From Ruminococcaceae bacterium BL-4 (lineage in GTDB: Bacteria > Bacillota > Clostridia > Oscillospirales > Acutalibacteraceae), in NCBI GenBank assembly GCA_902809935.1, contig LR778134.1, positions 186,001 through 250,000 of the forward strand: a stretch of DNA of 64,000 bases. Reading direction: 5' to 3'. Position 1 is the stretch's first letter, and each line of letters opens with the position of its first letter. Position numbers and translations under genes: made by a program. Positions 34,916 through 44,197 of this stretch are shown piece after piece. The notes under the pieces were generated by a model that saw only the letters and a program-made list of their open reading frames with translations, made no database searches and was not told the DNA's origin.

Positions 34916-35953
34916 ATGCCTGAAACATTTTTAGGATTTCCTTTTGACGAGGAACTATTTCACAATGCCTGGAGTGAAGCTCCAGACCCGGTACGCACCG
35001 CTATTTTAAACAGTGGTGCAATGGCACAGGACGGTGTAATTGCACAGCAAATCAGCGGAAGCGGAAATTTATACACCGTGCCGTTTTATAACATTCTCGA
35101 CGGTGATCCTGTTAACTATGACGGTCAGACCGACATTACCGCTACTGAAACAGACGGCGGCAGTCAAACCGGTGTAGTCTATGGCCGTGCAAAAGGTTTT
35201 ACTGCCAGGAATTTTGCGGCAGAATTAGTCGGGAATGACCCAATGGGACATATCGCACAATCTGTAGCGCGATATTGGCAGAAACAGCGCCAGGCTGTCA
35301 TGCTGCAGATTCTCAATGCTGCGATGGGCGTTACCGGAGCCTCCGGCAATGCCAAGAAGTGGCAGGATAATCATGTAGTGGACTTAAGCAGTGCGACCGC
35401 CACCCCCTACGTCATCGGAGATACAGATCTAAATAGCCTTGCGACCGAAGCACTTGGTGACAACAAGTCGCTGTTTTCGCTGGTTATTATGCATTCCAAT
35501 GTCGCCAAGACTTTGGAAAACAAACAACTGTTAGAGTATTGGAAACAGACCGATGCAAATGGAATTCAGCGGCCGCTTAATTTAGGATCTATGAACGGGT
35601 ATACCGTAGTGATCGATGATGGTGTGCCGGCAGTGGCCGTCGGCGGAGACGGCGCCAATAAAGGGCTCATAAAATACACCACTTATCTTTTGGGCGGTGG
35701 TGTACTGCGGACAGCAAATGCCCGTTTGGATCATCCGAACGACACCCAGTATGATCCGTCCAAAAACGGCGGCCAGGAAACCTTATATACCCGTATCCGC
35801 GAAACCATTCATCCGAATGGATTTAGTTTTAAAGTGCCTACCTCTGGCTGGAGTGAATCTCCTACCAATCAACAGCTTGGCAATTCCTCCAACTGGGCAA
35901 TTCAATTCGACCCCAAGGCAATTCCAATGGCCGCACTCATTACAAACGGCTAA
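34916..35953 (+). CDS. major capsid protein
   Basis: 345 residues, HK97-fold coat protein of the Gram-positive siphovirus type. Segments typical of the family are GRAKGFTARNFAAELVGNDP, the IAQSVARYWQKQRQ spine helix and SGNLYTVPFYNILDGDP. Position after the scaffold and before connectors agrees. AGGAGGTAAAT precedes the ATG. Confidence 0.93.
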   Translation: MPETFLGFPFDEELFHNAWSEAPDPVRTAILNSGAMAQDGVIAQQISGSGNLYTVPFYNILDGDPVNYDGQTDITATETDGGSQTGVVYGRAKGFTARNFAAELVGNDPMGHIAQSVARYWQKQRQAVMLQILNAAMGVTGASGNAKKWQDNHVVDLSSATATPYVIGDTDLNSLATEALGDNKSLFSLVIMHSNVAKTLENKQLLEYWKQTDANGIQRPLNLGSMNGYTVVIDDGVPAVAVGGDGANKGLIKYTTYLLGGGVLRTANARLDHPNDTQYDPSKNGGQETLYTRIRETIHPNGFSFKVPTSGWSESPTNQQLGNSSNWAIQFDPKAIPMAALITNG

Positions 35954-35966
35954 GGAGGCGTAAGCA

Positions 35967-36230
35967 ATGGAAACAATGAAACCGCTGGAAGAACTTAAAA
36001 TGCTGTGCCGAGAAAAGCAGGCGCCTTATTTTAGTGATGACGAGCTCAACTATCAGCTCCAGCGAGCCGGCGGAGACATTGACCTCGCGGCCTATCGCTG
36101 TCTGATTATCAAAGCAGAAAACAGCACCGTACAAGTATCCGGATTAACGCTTGCCGATACGTCTCGTTACTGGCTGCGGCTTGCCGCCTCTGTGCGCCCG
36201 TCCGGTTCGTGTGTGATCGAGGGAGGATAA
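35967..36230 (+). CDS. head-tail connector protein
   Basis: 87 residues, helical (LEELKMLCREKQAP, DELNYQLQRAGGD), size and position of the first connector (gp15/gp6 type) following the capsid gene. AAGGAGGCG precedes the ATG. Confidence 0.8.
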   Translation: METMKPLEELKMLCREKQAPYFSDDELNYQLQRAGGDIDLAAYRCLIIKAENSTVQVSGLTLADTSRYWLRLAASVRPSGSCVIEGG

Positions 36231-36233
36231 TTT

Positions 36234-36590
36234 ATGGGATTGATACAGCAAGCTTACACGCTATCACAGGCGATTGAGCAGTATGGAAAATCCGCAGAGC
36301 TGTGGCGCCCTGGTAAAGGACAGTACGGCTCTCCAGGGGTTCCGGAAAAAGTTGCCGACTTAAAGGGGCTTTTCCACACATCAAACAGTTACCTCAACGT
36401 GACTATTCAGGAAGCAGGAAAGTTGTCAGATAATAAGCAGCCCATGTTTCTCATTCTCCATTCCTCTTATCCCAAGAAGGGCGACACCCTAAAAATCAGC
36501 GGTCACACTTTCACGGTGAACACAGTAGACGACGTTGGTATGTTGGGGATCTGCATGGACTTGTCTCTTACGGAGGTCGATAGCACATGA
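36234..36590 (+). CDS. head closure/head-tail adaptor protein
   Basis: 118 residues with beta-rich sequence and a gp16/head-closure-like C terminus (HTFTVNTVDDVGMLGICMDL). The second connector by position, overlapping the next gene by 4 bp. Confidence 0.75.
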   Translation: MGLIQQAYTLSQAIEQYGKSAELWRPGKGQYGSPGVPEKVADLKGLFHTSNSYLNVTIQEAGKLSDNKQPMFLILHSSYPKKGDTLKISGHTFTVNTVDDVGMLGICMDLSLTEVDST

Positions 36591-36931
36591 GCATGTTCGA
36601 TTTCTCCGAAATCTACCAGTCTCTTGATGCGCTCCCTCAAAAAGTACAGCAGGCTGTGATGACTTATGGGCGCACCGCCGCAAGTAAGATCGAAGCAAAG
36701 GCGAAGGAAGATCGCCCATGGACTGACCGGACAGCACAAGCACGTCAACGTTTGCATGGTGACTGCAAAAGAATCGATACCGGAATCCGCATCTCTCTTG
36801 CGCATGGCGTGGAATACGGCGTGTATCTGGAATTTGCCAACGAAAAGCGATATGCCGTAATTTATCCGACTCTGCAGCAGGAAGGCCCTGGAGTCATGAA
36901 CGGCCTGCAGAATTTATTTGACAGGTTGTGA
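36587..36931 (+). CDS. HK97 gp10-like tail-completion protein
   Basis: 114 residues. DRPWTDRTAQARQRLHGDCK and the YGVYLEFANEKRYAVIYPT segment are hallmarks of the HK97-gp10 family that finishes the tail-head joint. Tight coupling with both neighbours. Confidence 0.9.
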   Translation: MSMFDFSEIYQSLDALPQKVQQAVMTYGRTAASKIEAKAKEDRPWTDRTAQARQRLHGDCKRIDTGIRISLAHGVEYGVYLEFANEKRYAVIYPTLQQEGPGVMNGLQNLFDRL

Positions 36932-36935
36932 TCGT

Positions 36936-37289
36936 ATGTGGAAAACAATATACGACTATCTCAAAAGCAAGGGCTTTGACGTCTACGCTCTCGGACAGCA
37001 TGAGGGCACCTGTAAAACACCATACATCGTCATCCGCAACAACGGAGATGGAGATCGTGGGATAGATATGGAGCAGACTCTTTATGAGCTGCTCCTTTAT
37101 TATCCCTCTGATTATTATTATCAATTTGAGGATTATATTGACTCTGTAAAGCAGAGCATGAACGGTCTCTTCCCTGCGCTCAAACTGGTAGATGGTCCGG
37201 GGCCGCATTATCTTGACCCTGATGTATTGGGATACATGACAAACCTTACTTACAGGCTGATTAAAGAATCCAAAGTGAATCGTAATTAA
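36936..37289 (+). CDS. tail terminator-like protein
   Basis: 117 residues; ATG at 36936 is the preferred start because the longer frame runs back into the previous gene. Size, place before the tail tube gene and beta/alpha pattern fit a tail terminator (gp17-like). No ORF-specific motif recognised. Confidence 0.75.
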   Translation: MWKTIYDYLKSKGFDVYALGQHEGTCKTPYIVIRNNGDGDRGIDMEQTLYELLLYYPSDYYYQFEDYIDSVKQSMNGLFPALKLVDGPGPHYLDPDVLGYMTNLTYRLIKESKVNRN

Positions 37290-37305
37290 GAAAGGAACTG
37301 ATATT

Positions 37306-37875
37306 ATGGCAGATATTACAAAACCGAAGGGCATGGCGCTCATCGACTGCGCCATGATTGTCTTTGAGCCGGACGACACCACCGTAGCACCGATTGCAAT
37401 CACGTCCGGTACAAAGCTAGGTGTAGAACAGCAGACAAAAGCGACCGACGCGGTAGAACTGGTCATTAAAGGTGAATCAATCGCAAAAAAGCCGGAACAA
37501 ACTACGGTCACCGGTCACAAGTTAACTTTAACCGACAACCTGGTGATTATGGACCTGATTCAGATGCTGCAGGGCGGCATTCTGACAAAGGACGAAACCA
37601 GTAAAAAAATTACCGGGTACACTCCCCCGGTGTCCGGCAAGTCCGAAGGAAAGCCGGGCACTTTGAAAGCATACTCCGCAATCATGGAAGGCTCCTCTGT
37701 AACCGGATATTCCTGCATTGCTTATCCGCACTGTGTCGGCGTACCGGTCTGCATGGGTGCTGAGGATAATGTATTCCAGGTTAATGAGTACACGATCAAC
37801 AGCACGCCCGGCAGCGGTCAGGCCGCATATGCAATGACAATCGTTGATGCGCTCCCAACAGTAACGGCAGCGTAA
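37306..37875 (+). CDS. major tail tube protein
   Basis: 189 residues, beta-rich, ending in AYAMTIVDALPTVTAA. Gly/Thr-rich loops and position between the terminator and the chaperone genes indicate the tail tube subunit of a siphovirus. Confidence 0.85.
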   Translation: MADITKPKGMALIDCAMIVFEPDDTTVAPIAITSGTKLGVEQQTKATDAVELVIKGESIAKKPEQTTVTGHKLTLTDNLVIMDLIQMLQGGILTKDETSKKITGYTPPVSGKSEGKPGTLKAYSAIMEGSSVTGYSCIAYPHCVGVPVCMGAEDNVFQVNEYTINSTPGSGQAAYAMTIVDALPTVTAA

Positions 37876-37948
37876 AGCTATCCAACGGCAGGGGCGGGTT
37901 TAATAGTCCCTGCTTCCAGAAATCTAAAATTTAGGAGGAAACATTATT

Positions 37949-38398
37949 ATGGCAGTTACAAATATCTCTGAAATTAAAAAGTATGCAGAAGGTGTGGAAG
38001 TTGATCTTCCAGGTTTCGCAGAGGACGAAATCTTTACGGTAAAGCTCCGCCGGCCGTCCATGCTTCTGCTGGCGCAGTCTGGTGATATTCCGAACCCACT
38101 TCTGCACACAGCAGCAGACTTATTTACCGGCGGCACAAACAAGGCCGGAGAGAGCGATTTTCTCAATATGGCAAAGGTGTTCGAAGCGATTGCAAAAGCG
38201 TCTCTTGTCTCCCCTTCTTATGAGGAACTGCAGGCTGCCGGAATTCATCTCACCGATGTGCAGCTCACCTACATTTACAATTACAGCCAAACGGGGGTGG
38301 ATATCCTCCGTCGATTTCGTCAAGAGTCAAAGCCTTCTGGGAACGATCACAATGGCGAAAGCGTACCGAAAAAGGCCAGCAGAGTTACTAAGCATTGA
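37949..38398 (+). CDS. tail assembly chaperone (gpG-like)
   Basis: 149 residues, helical C terminus, located between tube and tape measure. LPGFAEDEIFTVKLRRPSM near the start is like the gpG-type chaperones of Clostridia and Listeria phages. A small overlapping frame (38352-38531) extends it. AGGAGGAAAC precedes the ATG. Confidence 0.85.
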   Translation: MAVTNISEIKKYAEGVEVDLPGFAEDEIFTVKLRRPSMLLLAQSGDIPNPLLHTAADLFTGGTNKAGESDFLNMAKVFEAIAKASLVSPSYEELQAAGIHLTDVQLTYIYNYSQTGVDILRRFRQESKPSGNDHNGESVPKKASRVTKH

Positions 38399-38531
38399 TG
38401 ATCCATACACAGCGTACTGTTTTGATGAAGCGTGTCTTTACATAGATTCCAAGCGGTCACTCGGCGAAGAACCCACCTATCGGTACGAAACAACTTTCCT
38501 TGAGCTATATGGGAATCCTTGTCAAAATTGA
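38352..38531 (+). CDS. second tail chaperone frame (gpT-like), shifted reading
   Basis: 59 residues (AKAYRKRPAELLSIDDPYTA...), overlapping the chaperone gene by 47 bp in the +1/-2 frame. In many siphoviruses the second frame is reached by ribosomal slippage; the overlap holds CCGAAAAAGG, a run that could allow it. A free ATG at 38352 with a modest ribosome site is the alternative. Confidence 0.7.
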   Translation: MAKAYRKRPAELLSIDDPYTAYCFDEACLYIDSKRSLGEEPTYRYETTFLELYGNPCQN

Positions 38532-38547
38532 TTGACCGGCGTATAAT
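38519..38547 (+). promoter_or_regulatory. autonomous promoter of the lipoprotein moron
   Basis: TTGTCA (38519-38524), exact 17-bp spacer, TATAAT (38542-38547). An almost ideal sigma-A promoter inside a tail operon, giving independent expression of the next gene in the lysogen. Confidence 0.85.
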
Positions 38548-38568
38548 TTCCATGAAGGAGAGATGTTT

Positions 38569-39093
38569 ATGAAAAAGTTTTTTGCACTGCTTTTGGCGGC
38601 AATTATGTGCTTTGCCTTAGCAGGGTGCGGCGAATCAGGGACGGCCTCATCCACAAAGGTTTCCTCTACAACTTCTAAGGTACTTACCTCATCCAAAAGT
38701 TCAGTTTCTTCTAGTACATCTAATTCAACAATCCCAAAAACAAGTGTATCATCAAAAGCTAGTTCTAACCCCTTAATGAACTATAACTTTGTTACACAAG
38801 ATGAGCGAAGTGGTTCCGGAAAAACAATTGGAAAATATGGTTATATTTCCGCCTCTAAAGAATTAACTAAAAATGCAACCCAAGACCAATTTAAAGAATT
38901 CATCAACGCGCATGTCAAAGATAGTGGCCTAAATTATGTGTCTATTATTTTTGAAGATGGAACTGGAATTTGCTTTACTGGATCAAATACCGAAATAATT
39001 GATTATGGAAATCTTAATAAAGACGGCTCTTTAAAGGAAAGTATCGGTACTATCACGCTTTCAAATGGTAATTATATTTACAAAGCCAATTAA
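38569..39093 (+). CDS. lysogeny-expressed lipoprotein (moron)
   Basis: 174 residues: lipoprotein signal with lipobox LAGC near residue 21, a Ser/Thr-rich linker, then a small soluble domain of about 100 residues. It has its own promoter and terminator within the tail operon, next to the tape measure gene. Phage lipoproteins such as Ltp of streptococcal TP-J34 block injection by related phages; a similar role is inferred from position only. AAGGAG fixes ATG 38569. Confidence 0.85.
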   Translation: MKKFFALLLAAIMCFALAGCGESGTASSTKVSSTTSKVLTSSKSSVSSSTSNSTIPKTSVSSKASSNPLMNYNFVTQDERSGSGKTIGKYGYISASKELTKNATQDQFKEFINAHVKDSGLNYVSIIFEDGTGICFTGSNTEIIDYGNLNKDGSLKESIGTITLSNGNYIYKAN

Positions 39094-39115
39094 ATTTTGA
39101 AGCGATAACTCATTT

Positions 39116-39145
39116 TGCCTCGGGTACACTGCCCGGGGCATTTTT
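39116..39145 (+). terminator. terminator of the lipoprotein moron
   Basis: TGCCTCGGG pairs with CCCGGGGCA over a 7-base loop (one wobble) and is followed by five T. Late tail transcription must pass it, which again suggests antitermination in the late operon. Confidence 0.88.
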
Positions 39146-39174
39146 ATACCCATTTTTAAACAGGAGGCGATTAA

Positions 39175-42100
39175 ATGGCTATTGATTTAGGCGTGGCAGA
39201 AGGCCATATTGACCTTGATTTTTCCAACTTACAGAAAGGCGTCGCTTCCACAGTGGGACAACTGCAGCAGCTCGAACGCACCGGAAATCTTACAGAATCA
39301 CAGCTACGGTTGATGGAAACGGCTACTAAAGGCGTTGGTGGTGTATTTAATGACGCCGCGCAAAAATCCAAACGCCTGTCAGCTGAAATTGAAATTGCAA
39401 AGCAAAAGACAGAGGCTTATAAGACCGGCATATCTGGATTAAATGAAATTATCAAAAAATCCCAGACCGAGTATGATAAAACCGGAAAAAATATTGATGC
39501 GCTTTCCAAAAAATACGAGGCATCAAAAGCAAAAGTGCAGGATGCTGCAAACGCGCACGGAAAAGAGTCGGAAGAATACCAAAAAGCGGTAAAAGCTTCT
39601 CAGGAATTAAATAACCAGCTTTTGCAGGAACAGTCCCGACACGCTTCTCTAGGGCTCGAAATTGATGGTTCAAAGGCCAAAATCAATGAATATGCGGCCG
39701 CTATGAACAATACACAAGCCGATATTCAGGGGATGGAACGCGAACTTAGCATCGCAGAGAGCAGAATGCATGCTTTCGGCATGGCCGCCGAAGGTGTCGG
39801 AAGCAAAATGCAAAGTGCGGGACAAACAATGAGCAAAATCGGTGGGACTTTATCTCTTGCCGTTACAGCTCCTCTTGTCGCTGCCGGTACTGCTTCTTAT
39901 AAATGGGCGGAGAGTGCAGAAACCAGCTATGCCAAAGTCAGCACTATTGTGGACAGTACAAAGCTTTCTTACGATCAGCTTAAAACTGGAATCACAGATG
40001 CCTCCAATCAGACGGGCGTGGCCGTAACAGATTTAAATGAAGCTCTTTATCAGTCTATTTCCGCGGGTGTGGATTCCGGCAAAGCCATTGGCTTTACAAC
40101 TGATATGGTAAAACTGGCCCGGGGCGGTTTCACCGATACGTCAAAGGCCGTCGACGTTGTAACTTCGGTACTCAATGCCTATGGCTTGAGTGCAGACAAT
40201 GCCTCTAGTATCAGTGACAAACTGATCACTACACAGAATATCGGCAAAACGACCGTTGACCAGTTGGCGTCCAGTTTAGGTCGCGTAATCCCCACTGCCA
40301 AAGCCAATAACGTTGCGATTAATGATGTGTGTACTGCAATGGCTATCATGACAAAACGTGGAATTGATACTGCAGAAGCTACCACCTATTACAACTCCAT
40401 GCTCAATGAGCTAGGTAAAAGCGGCACAGACGCGGATAAGGCTTTACGCAAAATGTCTGGGGAAGGATTTTCCGATCTTGTTGCCAAAGGTAAACCAGTT
40501 ACGGAAATCTTGCAAATGCTGCAGGACTATGCCGAAAAAAGCGGAGAAAAGCTAAGCGATATGTTTGGCAGTGTGGAAGGTGGAAAAGCAGCCCTTTCTA
40601 TCATGTCTGACAGTGGCAAAGAATACAATGAAATCTTGCAGCAAATGGCAAGCTCAGCAGGTGCTACACAAAAAGCTTTTGATACAATGAACGCAAACCC
40701 TGCTATACAAATGCAAATAAAATTAAATGAGCTTAAAAATAAAGCCATTGAAGTTGGTGAAAAGCTGATCCCATATGCTGAAAAAGGGATCAGTACTGTT
40801 GGTGGACTAGTTGATAAATTTGACGAATTATCCGATTCCCAAAAGGATGCCGCTGTTAAGGCCGCCATATATGTCGCAGCAGGCGGTCCGGTTCTAAAGG
40901 TATTGGGGAAAATGGTATCTGGTGTGGGAAAAGTGATCTCTAATGTAGGTGGATTAACGCAGGCCTTGTCAAAAGCCAAATCTGCGCACATTAGCTTGTC
41001 AGCTGCCGCAGAAACTTTGAGCGATAAAAATGCAGGGCTGGCTAAGGCGTTAGGCAGTGTTGTATCTCCTGCGGGCCTGACTGTAACCGCAATTACTGCT
41101 GTAGGCGTGGCAGCCTATGCAGCTTATCAAAAGCAGGAAGAAGCTCACAACAAATTCATGGCCGAGTGCGATGCCCTATCTCAAAAGATTGCCCAAGAAG
41201 CAGAGTCCTGGGAAAAATTATCTATCAGCACACAGGCAAATGTGTCCGCCAATAACACAGAATCTGATAATCTGCGTAGTCTGGAATCCGAGCTTGATAA
41301 TCTTGTCGATGCGAACGGCCGTGTAAAGAACGGGCAAGAAGATAGAGTCAATTATATTCTAAATGAGCTTAATGGCGCATTAGGTACCAATATCTCCGTG
41401 GAAGATGGCGTTATACAAGAATACAACAAAGAAAAACAAAGCTTGGAAGAACTTATTCAGGCACAAAAAAATAAAGCCAATCTTGATGCGTATCAGTCAA
41501 AATACACCACCGCGCTGCAGGGAATTGCAGATGCGAGGAAAGACGCGACAGAAGCACAGGACAAATTAAACAGCGCAACAGATAAATATAACGGTCTGAT
41601 TAAGGAACAATCAGACCTAGGAGCCAAAGGGGGCGAGGGGCTAGACGCCTCGCTTACCAAAAGGATCACAGATGCTCGCTCAGAAATGGAAGCGGCACAA
41701 AAAACTGTCGGAGAAACAAGCTCAGTCGTTGGTAAGTATCAGCAAACGATAGAAAACTATAATGACGCTGTTGGTGCAAGTGCGGAAAAAAACTACAATC
41801 TATCCAATACCTTTTTAAATCGCCTCACCTTATCTTATACAGCGGCAGGTAATGCTACAAAGCAACAGCTGGAAGATCAGGTAAATTCCACAGAAAGCAG
41901 TTTTGAGGACCTAAAGCAAAGATACGCCGATGGAGATAACACTGTAACGCAGCAAATGGTGTCAGATGCTCAAGACTTAGCCAACAAAGCAAAGGCAGAG
42001 TACCGTAAAGCCGGCGGAGATGCCGCAGAAGGCGCGGCACTGGGATTTGATGACGTTAAGTCCACCTTAAAAAGTCTTGGGATAGAAATATCTGATGCCG

Positions 42101-43320
42101 CAGTCACAGCAATATCAAAAATGGGTGCTGACGATCAAAGTGCGGCCATTGATGCTTGCATGCAATTAGCAGCAGGGGCAGAGATGACCGCACCTGCTGT
42201 AAAAAAGGCTGCAAAGTCCCTCGGAATCGATATGTCTGACGAACTCTCGGAATCTCTTGCGAGTGCCTCCCCCGATGTACGACAAAAGGCCGTAGATCTA
42301 ATGATGCAATTGCAAAGTGCATCTGAGGATCAAAGACCTGGTATTATATCTGCACTTAATAATCTTGGCATTGACGTTGATCAGGCTCTCAGCTCCGGAA
42401 TAACAGATAATGCCGGCGGTGTTTCCGGTGCCGCCGGAGATACCGCAGAAGGCGCAAAGAGTGCTTTAACCGGTGCGGGGCTGGAAGATACCGCGAACAC
42501 GGTTGGATCGAACACGGGCGCTAACCTAGCCGGTGGAATCAGTGGAAAAAGCGGTGACGTATCAGGGAGCGCCAACACAATTGTAGGAACCGCCGCACAA
42601 ATCTTTACTGATTACGGTCTGGAAGCAATCGCAAATACCGTCGGATCAGGAACCGGATCAAATCTTGCTTCTGGGCTTAGCGGGCAGCAGCAGGGCGTAA
42701 ACAGTGCGTCTCAAACGCTAGCAGATAACGCTAAAACTCCTTTGTCTGGATTGCAAGGTGTGTCATCCGGGTGGGGCTCTGACATGAGCTCTAATTTTGC
42801 AAGTGGCATCAGCAGCATGTGGCAAAAGGTTCATGACGCCGCCTGGAGCCTTGCCGATACAGTAAAAGGACTACTGCACTTCTCGCGCCCTGACTACGGT
42901 CCTATGCGGGACTACGAGCAGTGGCCTGTAGACTTTGTTAATCGGTACGCAGAACTTTTAAAGCAGTCCTCCCCTGCTATAGAAAAACAGTCCAGAGCGA
43001 TTGCGGAGCGTATGCGCGATGCTATGACTGTGAAACCAACTATTGATACTGGCACCTGGGAATCCATCAATGATGTTGTGCAGGGACAAAAACTGCCATT
43101 AAAGCAGGTCCTTAAAGTACAGTACGACAAGGACAATGCCAATGCCTATAAGCAAGCCATTACTGCCGGAATCTTATCCCTCAAAGGGGAACTACAGGAG
43201 GCTCTTATGGCAGCCGCCCCAAATGTCACAGTCAATAACAATGGTAATCAGCAGATGGACGCAGCAGCCGCGGCGGCAGAGTTCCATCGTCAGCAGATCA
43301 AAGCCGCACACGGACTATAA
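39175..43320 (+). CDS. tape measure protein, TP901 family
   Basis: 1,381 residues, sets tail length. An N-terminal coiled coil is followed by the TP901 core (TVAQLASSLGRVIPTAKANNV-like block near residue 360), membrane-like helices (about residues 560-640) and Ala/Gly-rich repeats. The end contains the conserved WSLADTVKGLLHFSRPDYGP segment. Length predicts a tail of roughly 200 nm using the usual 1.5 A per residue. Confidence 0.96.
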   Translation: MAIDLGVAEGHIDLDFSNLQKGVASTVGQLQQLERTGNLTESQLRLMETATKGVGGVFNDAAQKSKRLSAEIEIAKQKTEAYKTGISGLNEIIKKSQTEYDKTGKNIDALSKKYEASKAKVQDAANAHGKESEEYQKAVKASQELNNQLLQEQSRHASLGLEIDGSKAKINEYAAAMNNTQADIQGMERELSIAESRMHAFGMAAEGVGSKMQSAGQTMSKIGGTLSLAVTAPLVAAGTASYKWAESAETSYAKVSTIVDSTKLSYDQLKTGITDASNQTGVAVTDLNEALYQSISAGVDSGKAIGFTTDMVKLARGGFTDTSKAVDVVTSVLNAYGLSADNASSISDKLITTQNIGKTTVDQLASSLGRVIPTAKANNVAINDVCTAMAIMTKRGIDTAEATTYYNSMLNELGKSGTDADKALRKMSGEGFSDLVAKGKPVTEILQMLQDYAEKSGEKLSDMFGSVEGGKAALSIMSDSGKEYNEILQQMASSAGATQKAFDTMNANPAIQMQIKLNELKNKAIEVGEKLIPYAEKGISTVGGLVDKFDELSDSQKDAAVKAAIYVAAGGPVLKVLGKMVSGVGKVISNVGGLTQALSKAKSAHISLSAAAETLSDKNAGLAKALGSVVSPAGLTVTAITAVGVAAYAAYQKQEEAHNKFMAECDALSQKIAQEAESWEKLSISTQANVSANNTESDNLRSLESELDNLVDANGRVKNGQEDRVNYILNELNGALGTNISVEDGVIQEYNKEKQSLEELIQAQKNKANLDAYQSKYTTALQGIADARKDATEAQDKLNSATDKYNGLIKEQSDLGAKGGEGLDASLTKRITDARSEMEAAQKTVGETSSVVGKYQQTIENYNDAVGASAEKNYNLSNTFLNRLTLSYTAAGNATKQQLEDQVNSTESSFEDLKQRYADGDNTVTQQMVSDAQDLANKAKAEYRKAGGDAAEGAALGFDDVKSTLKSLGIEISDAAVTAISKMGADDQSAAIDACMQLAAGAEMTAPAVKKAAKSLGIDMSDELSESLASASPDVRQKAVDLMMQLQSASEDQRPGIISALNNLGIDVDQALSSGITDNAGGVSGAAGDTAEGAKSALTGAGLEDTANTVGSNTGANLAGGISGKSGDVSGSANTIVGTAAQIFTDYGLEAIANTVGSGTGSNLASGLSGQQQGVNSASQTLADNAKTPLSGLQGVSSGWGSDMSSNFASGISSMWQKVHDAAWSLADTVKGLLHFSRPDYGPMRDYEQWPVDFVNRYAELLKQSSPAIEKQSRAIAERMRDAMTVKPTIDTGTWESINDVVQGQKLPLKQVLKVQYDKDNANAYKQAITAGILSLKGELQEALMAAAPNVTVNNNGNQQMDAAAAAAEFHRQQIKAAHGL

Positions 43321-43335
43321 AAGGAGGGATGGCCT

Positions 43336-44184
43336 ATGGAATACTTTAAGAATCTCACGACAGGAAAACAATTTGACTTTGACTATGACCGCAGGATCCT
43401 ATACACCTACGATCTCGGAACAATTTCCGCAAACTACACAACGTCGAAAGGTGTTGATCAGATTGGAGAAACCGTCCTGCATACGGCTCTCGGCACTCGC
43501 CCACTGGAATTTGTATGCTATCTAAAGGCTGACTCACAAGCAGAAATGGATCTATTGGAACGCTCCGTGCGTTCCTTTTTTAATCCCTTGCAGAAATTCC
43601 AGTATGTAGACACCGAAAAAGACCGCGTGATCTCTTTCCGACTCAAAAACACGCCGGACATCAAAGATAATCATGCAGACGACACCTCCTATCTTTTGGA
43701 ATTCGACCTCGCAGGAACGGCATATGAGCCATGCTACAGAGCAACCGACTCACAGTCTATACAGCTTGCACAGTGGATTAAAAAATTCCAGTTTCCAACC
43801 GTCTTTAAAGCGATTACCTTTGCAACCCGTGATCAGTCATTGATTAAAAACATTTATAACCCCGGAGATCTGCCCTGCGGAATGCTGATCACTTTTCAGG
43901 CGCATGCGTCAATCAAAAATCCCGGAATTCTCAACGCCAATACCCGCGAGTATTTCCAGTTTGACCATTTGGACTTGCAGTCCGGGGATATTGTCACGGT
44001 GGATACGGAAAATCAATCGGCCGATCTGCTGCGAGGTGGAGCACACACGGATATCAGCAATCTTGTTGACCCGGACTGTGATTACCTGCAGCTCAATGCT
44101 GGAGACAACGTACTACGGTATTATACTGACACAAACACGAACAGCCTCGATTGCGGGATTGCTTATGATCCAGTCTATTTATGA
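43336..44184 (+). CDS. distal tail protein (Dit)
   Basis: 282 residues, siphovirus Dit type: N-terminal ring domain (MEYFKNLTTGKQFDFD) and C-terminal galectin-like part (ILNANTREYFQFDHLDLQSG). Hub of the baseplate, placed between tape measure and the tail peptidase gene. Confidence 0.9.
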   Translation: MEYFKNLTTGKQFDFDYDRRILYTYDLGTISANYTTSKGVDQIGETVLHTALGTRPLEFVCYLKADSQAEMDLLERSVRSFFNPLQKFQYVDTEKDRVISFRLKNTPDIKDNHADDTSYLLEFDLAGTAYEPCYRATDSQSIQLAQWIKKFQFPTVFKAITFATRDQSLIKNIYNPGDLPCGMLITFQAHASIKNPGILNANTREYFQFDHLDLQSGDIVTVDTENQSADLLRGGAHTDISNLVDPDCDYLQLNAGDNVLRYYTDTNTNSLDCGIAYDPVYL

Positions 44185-44197
44185 GGAGATGATATAG

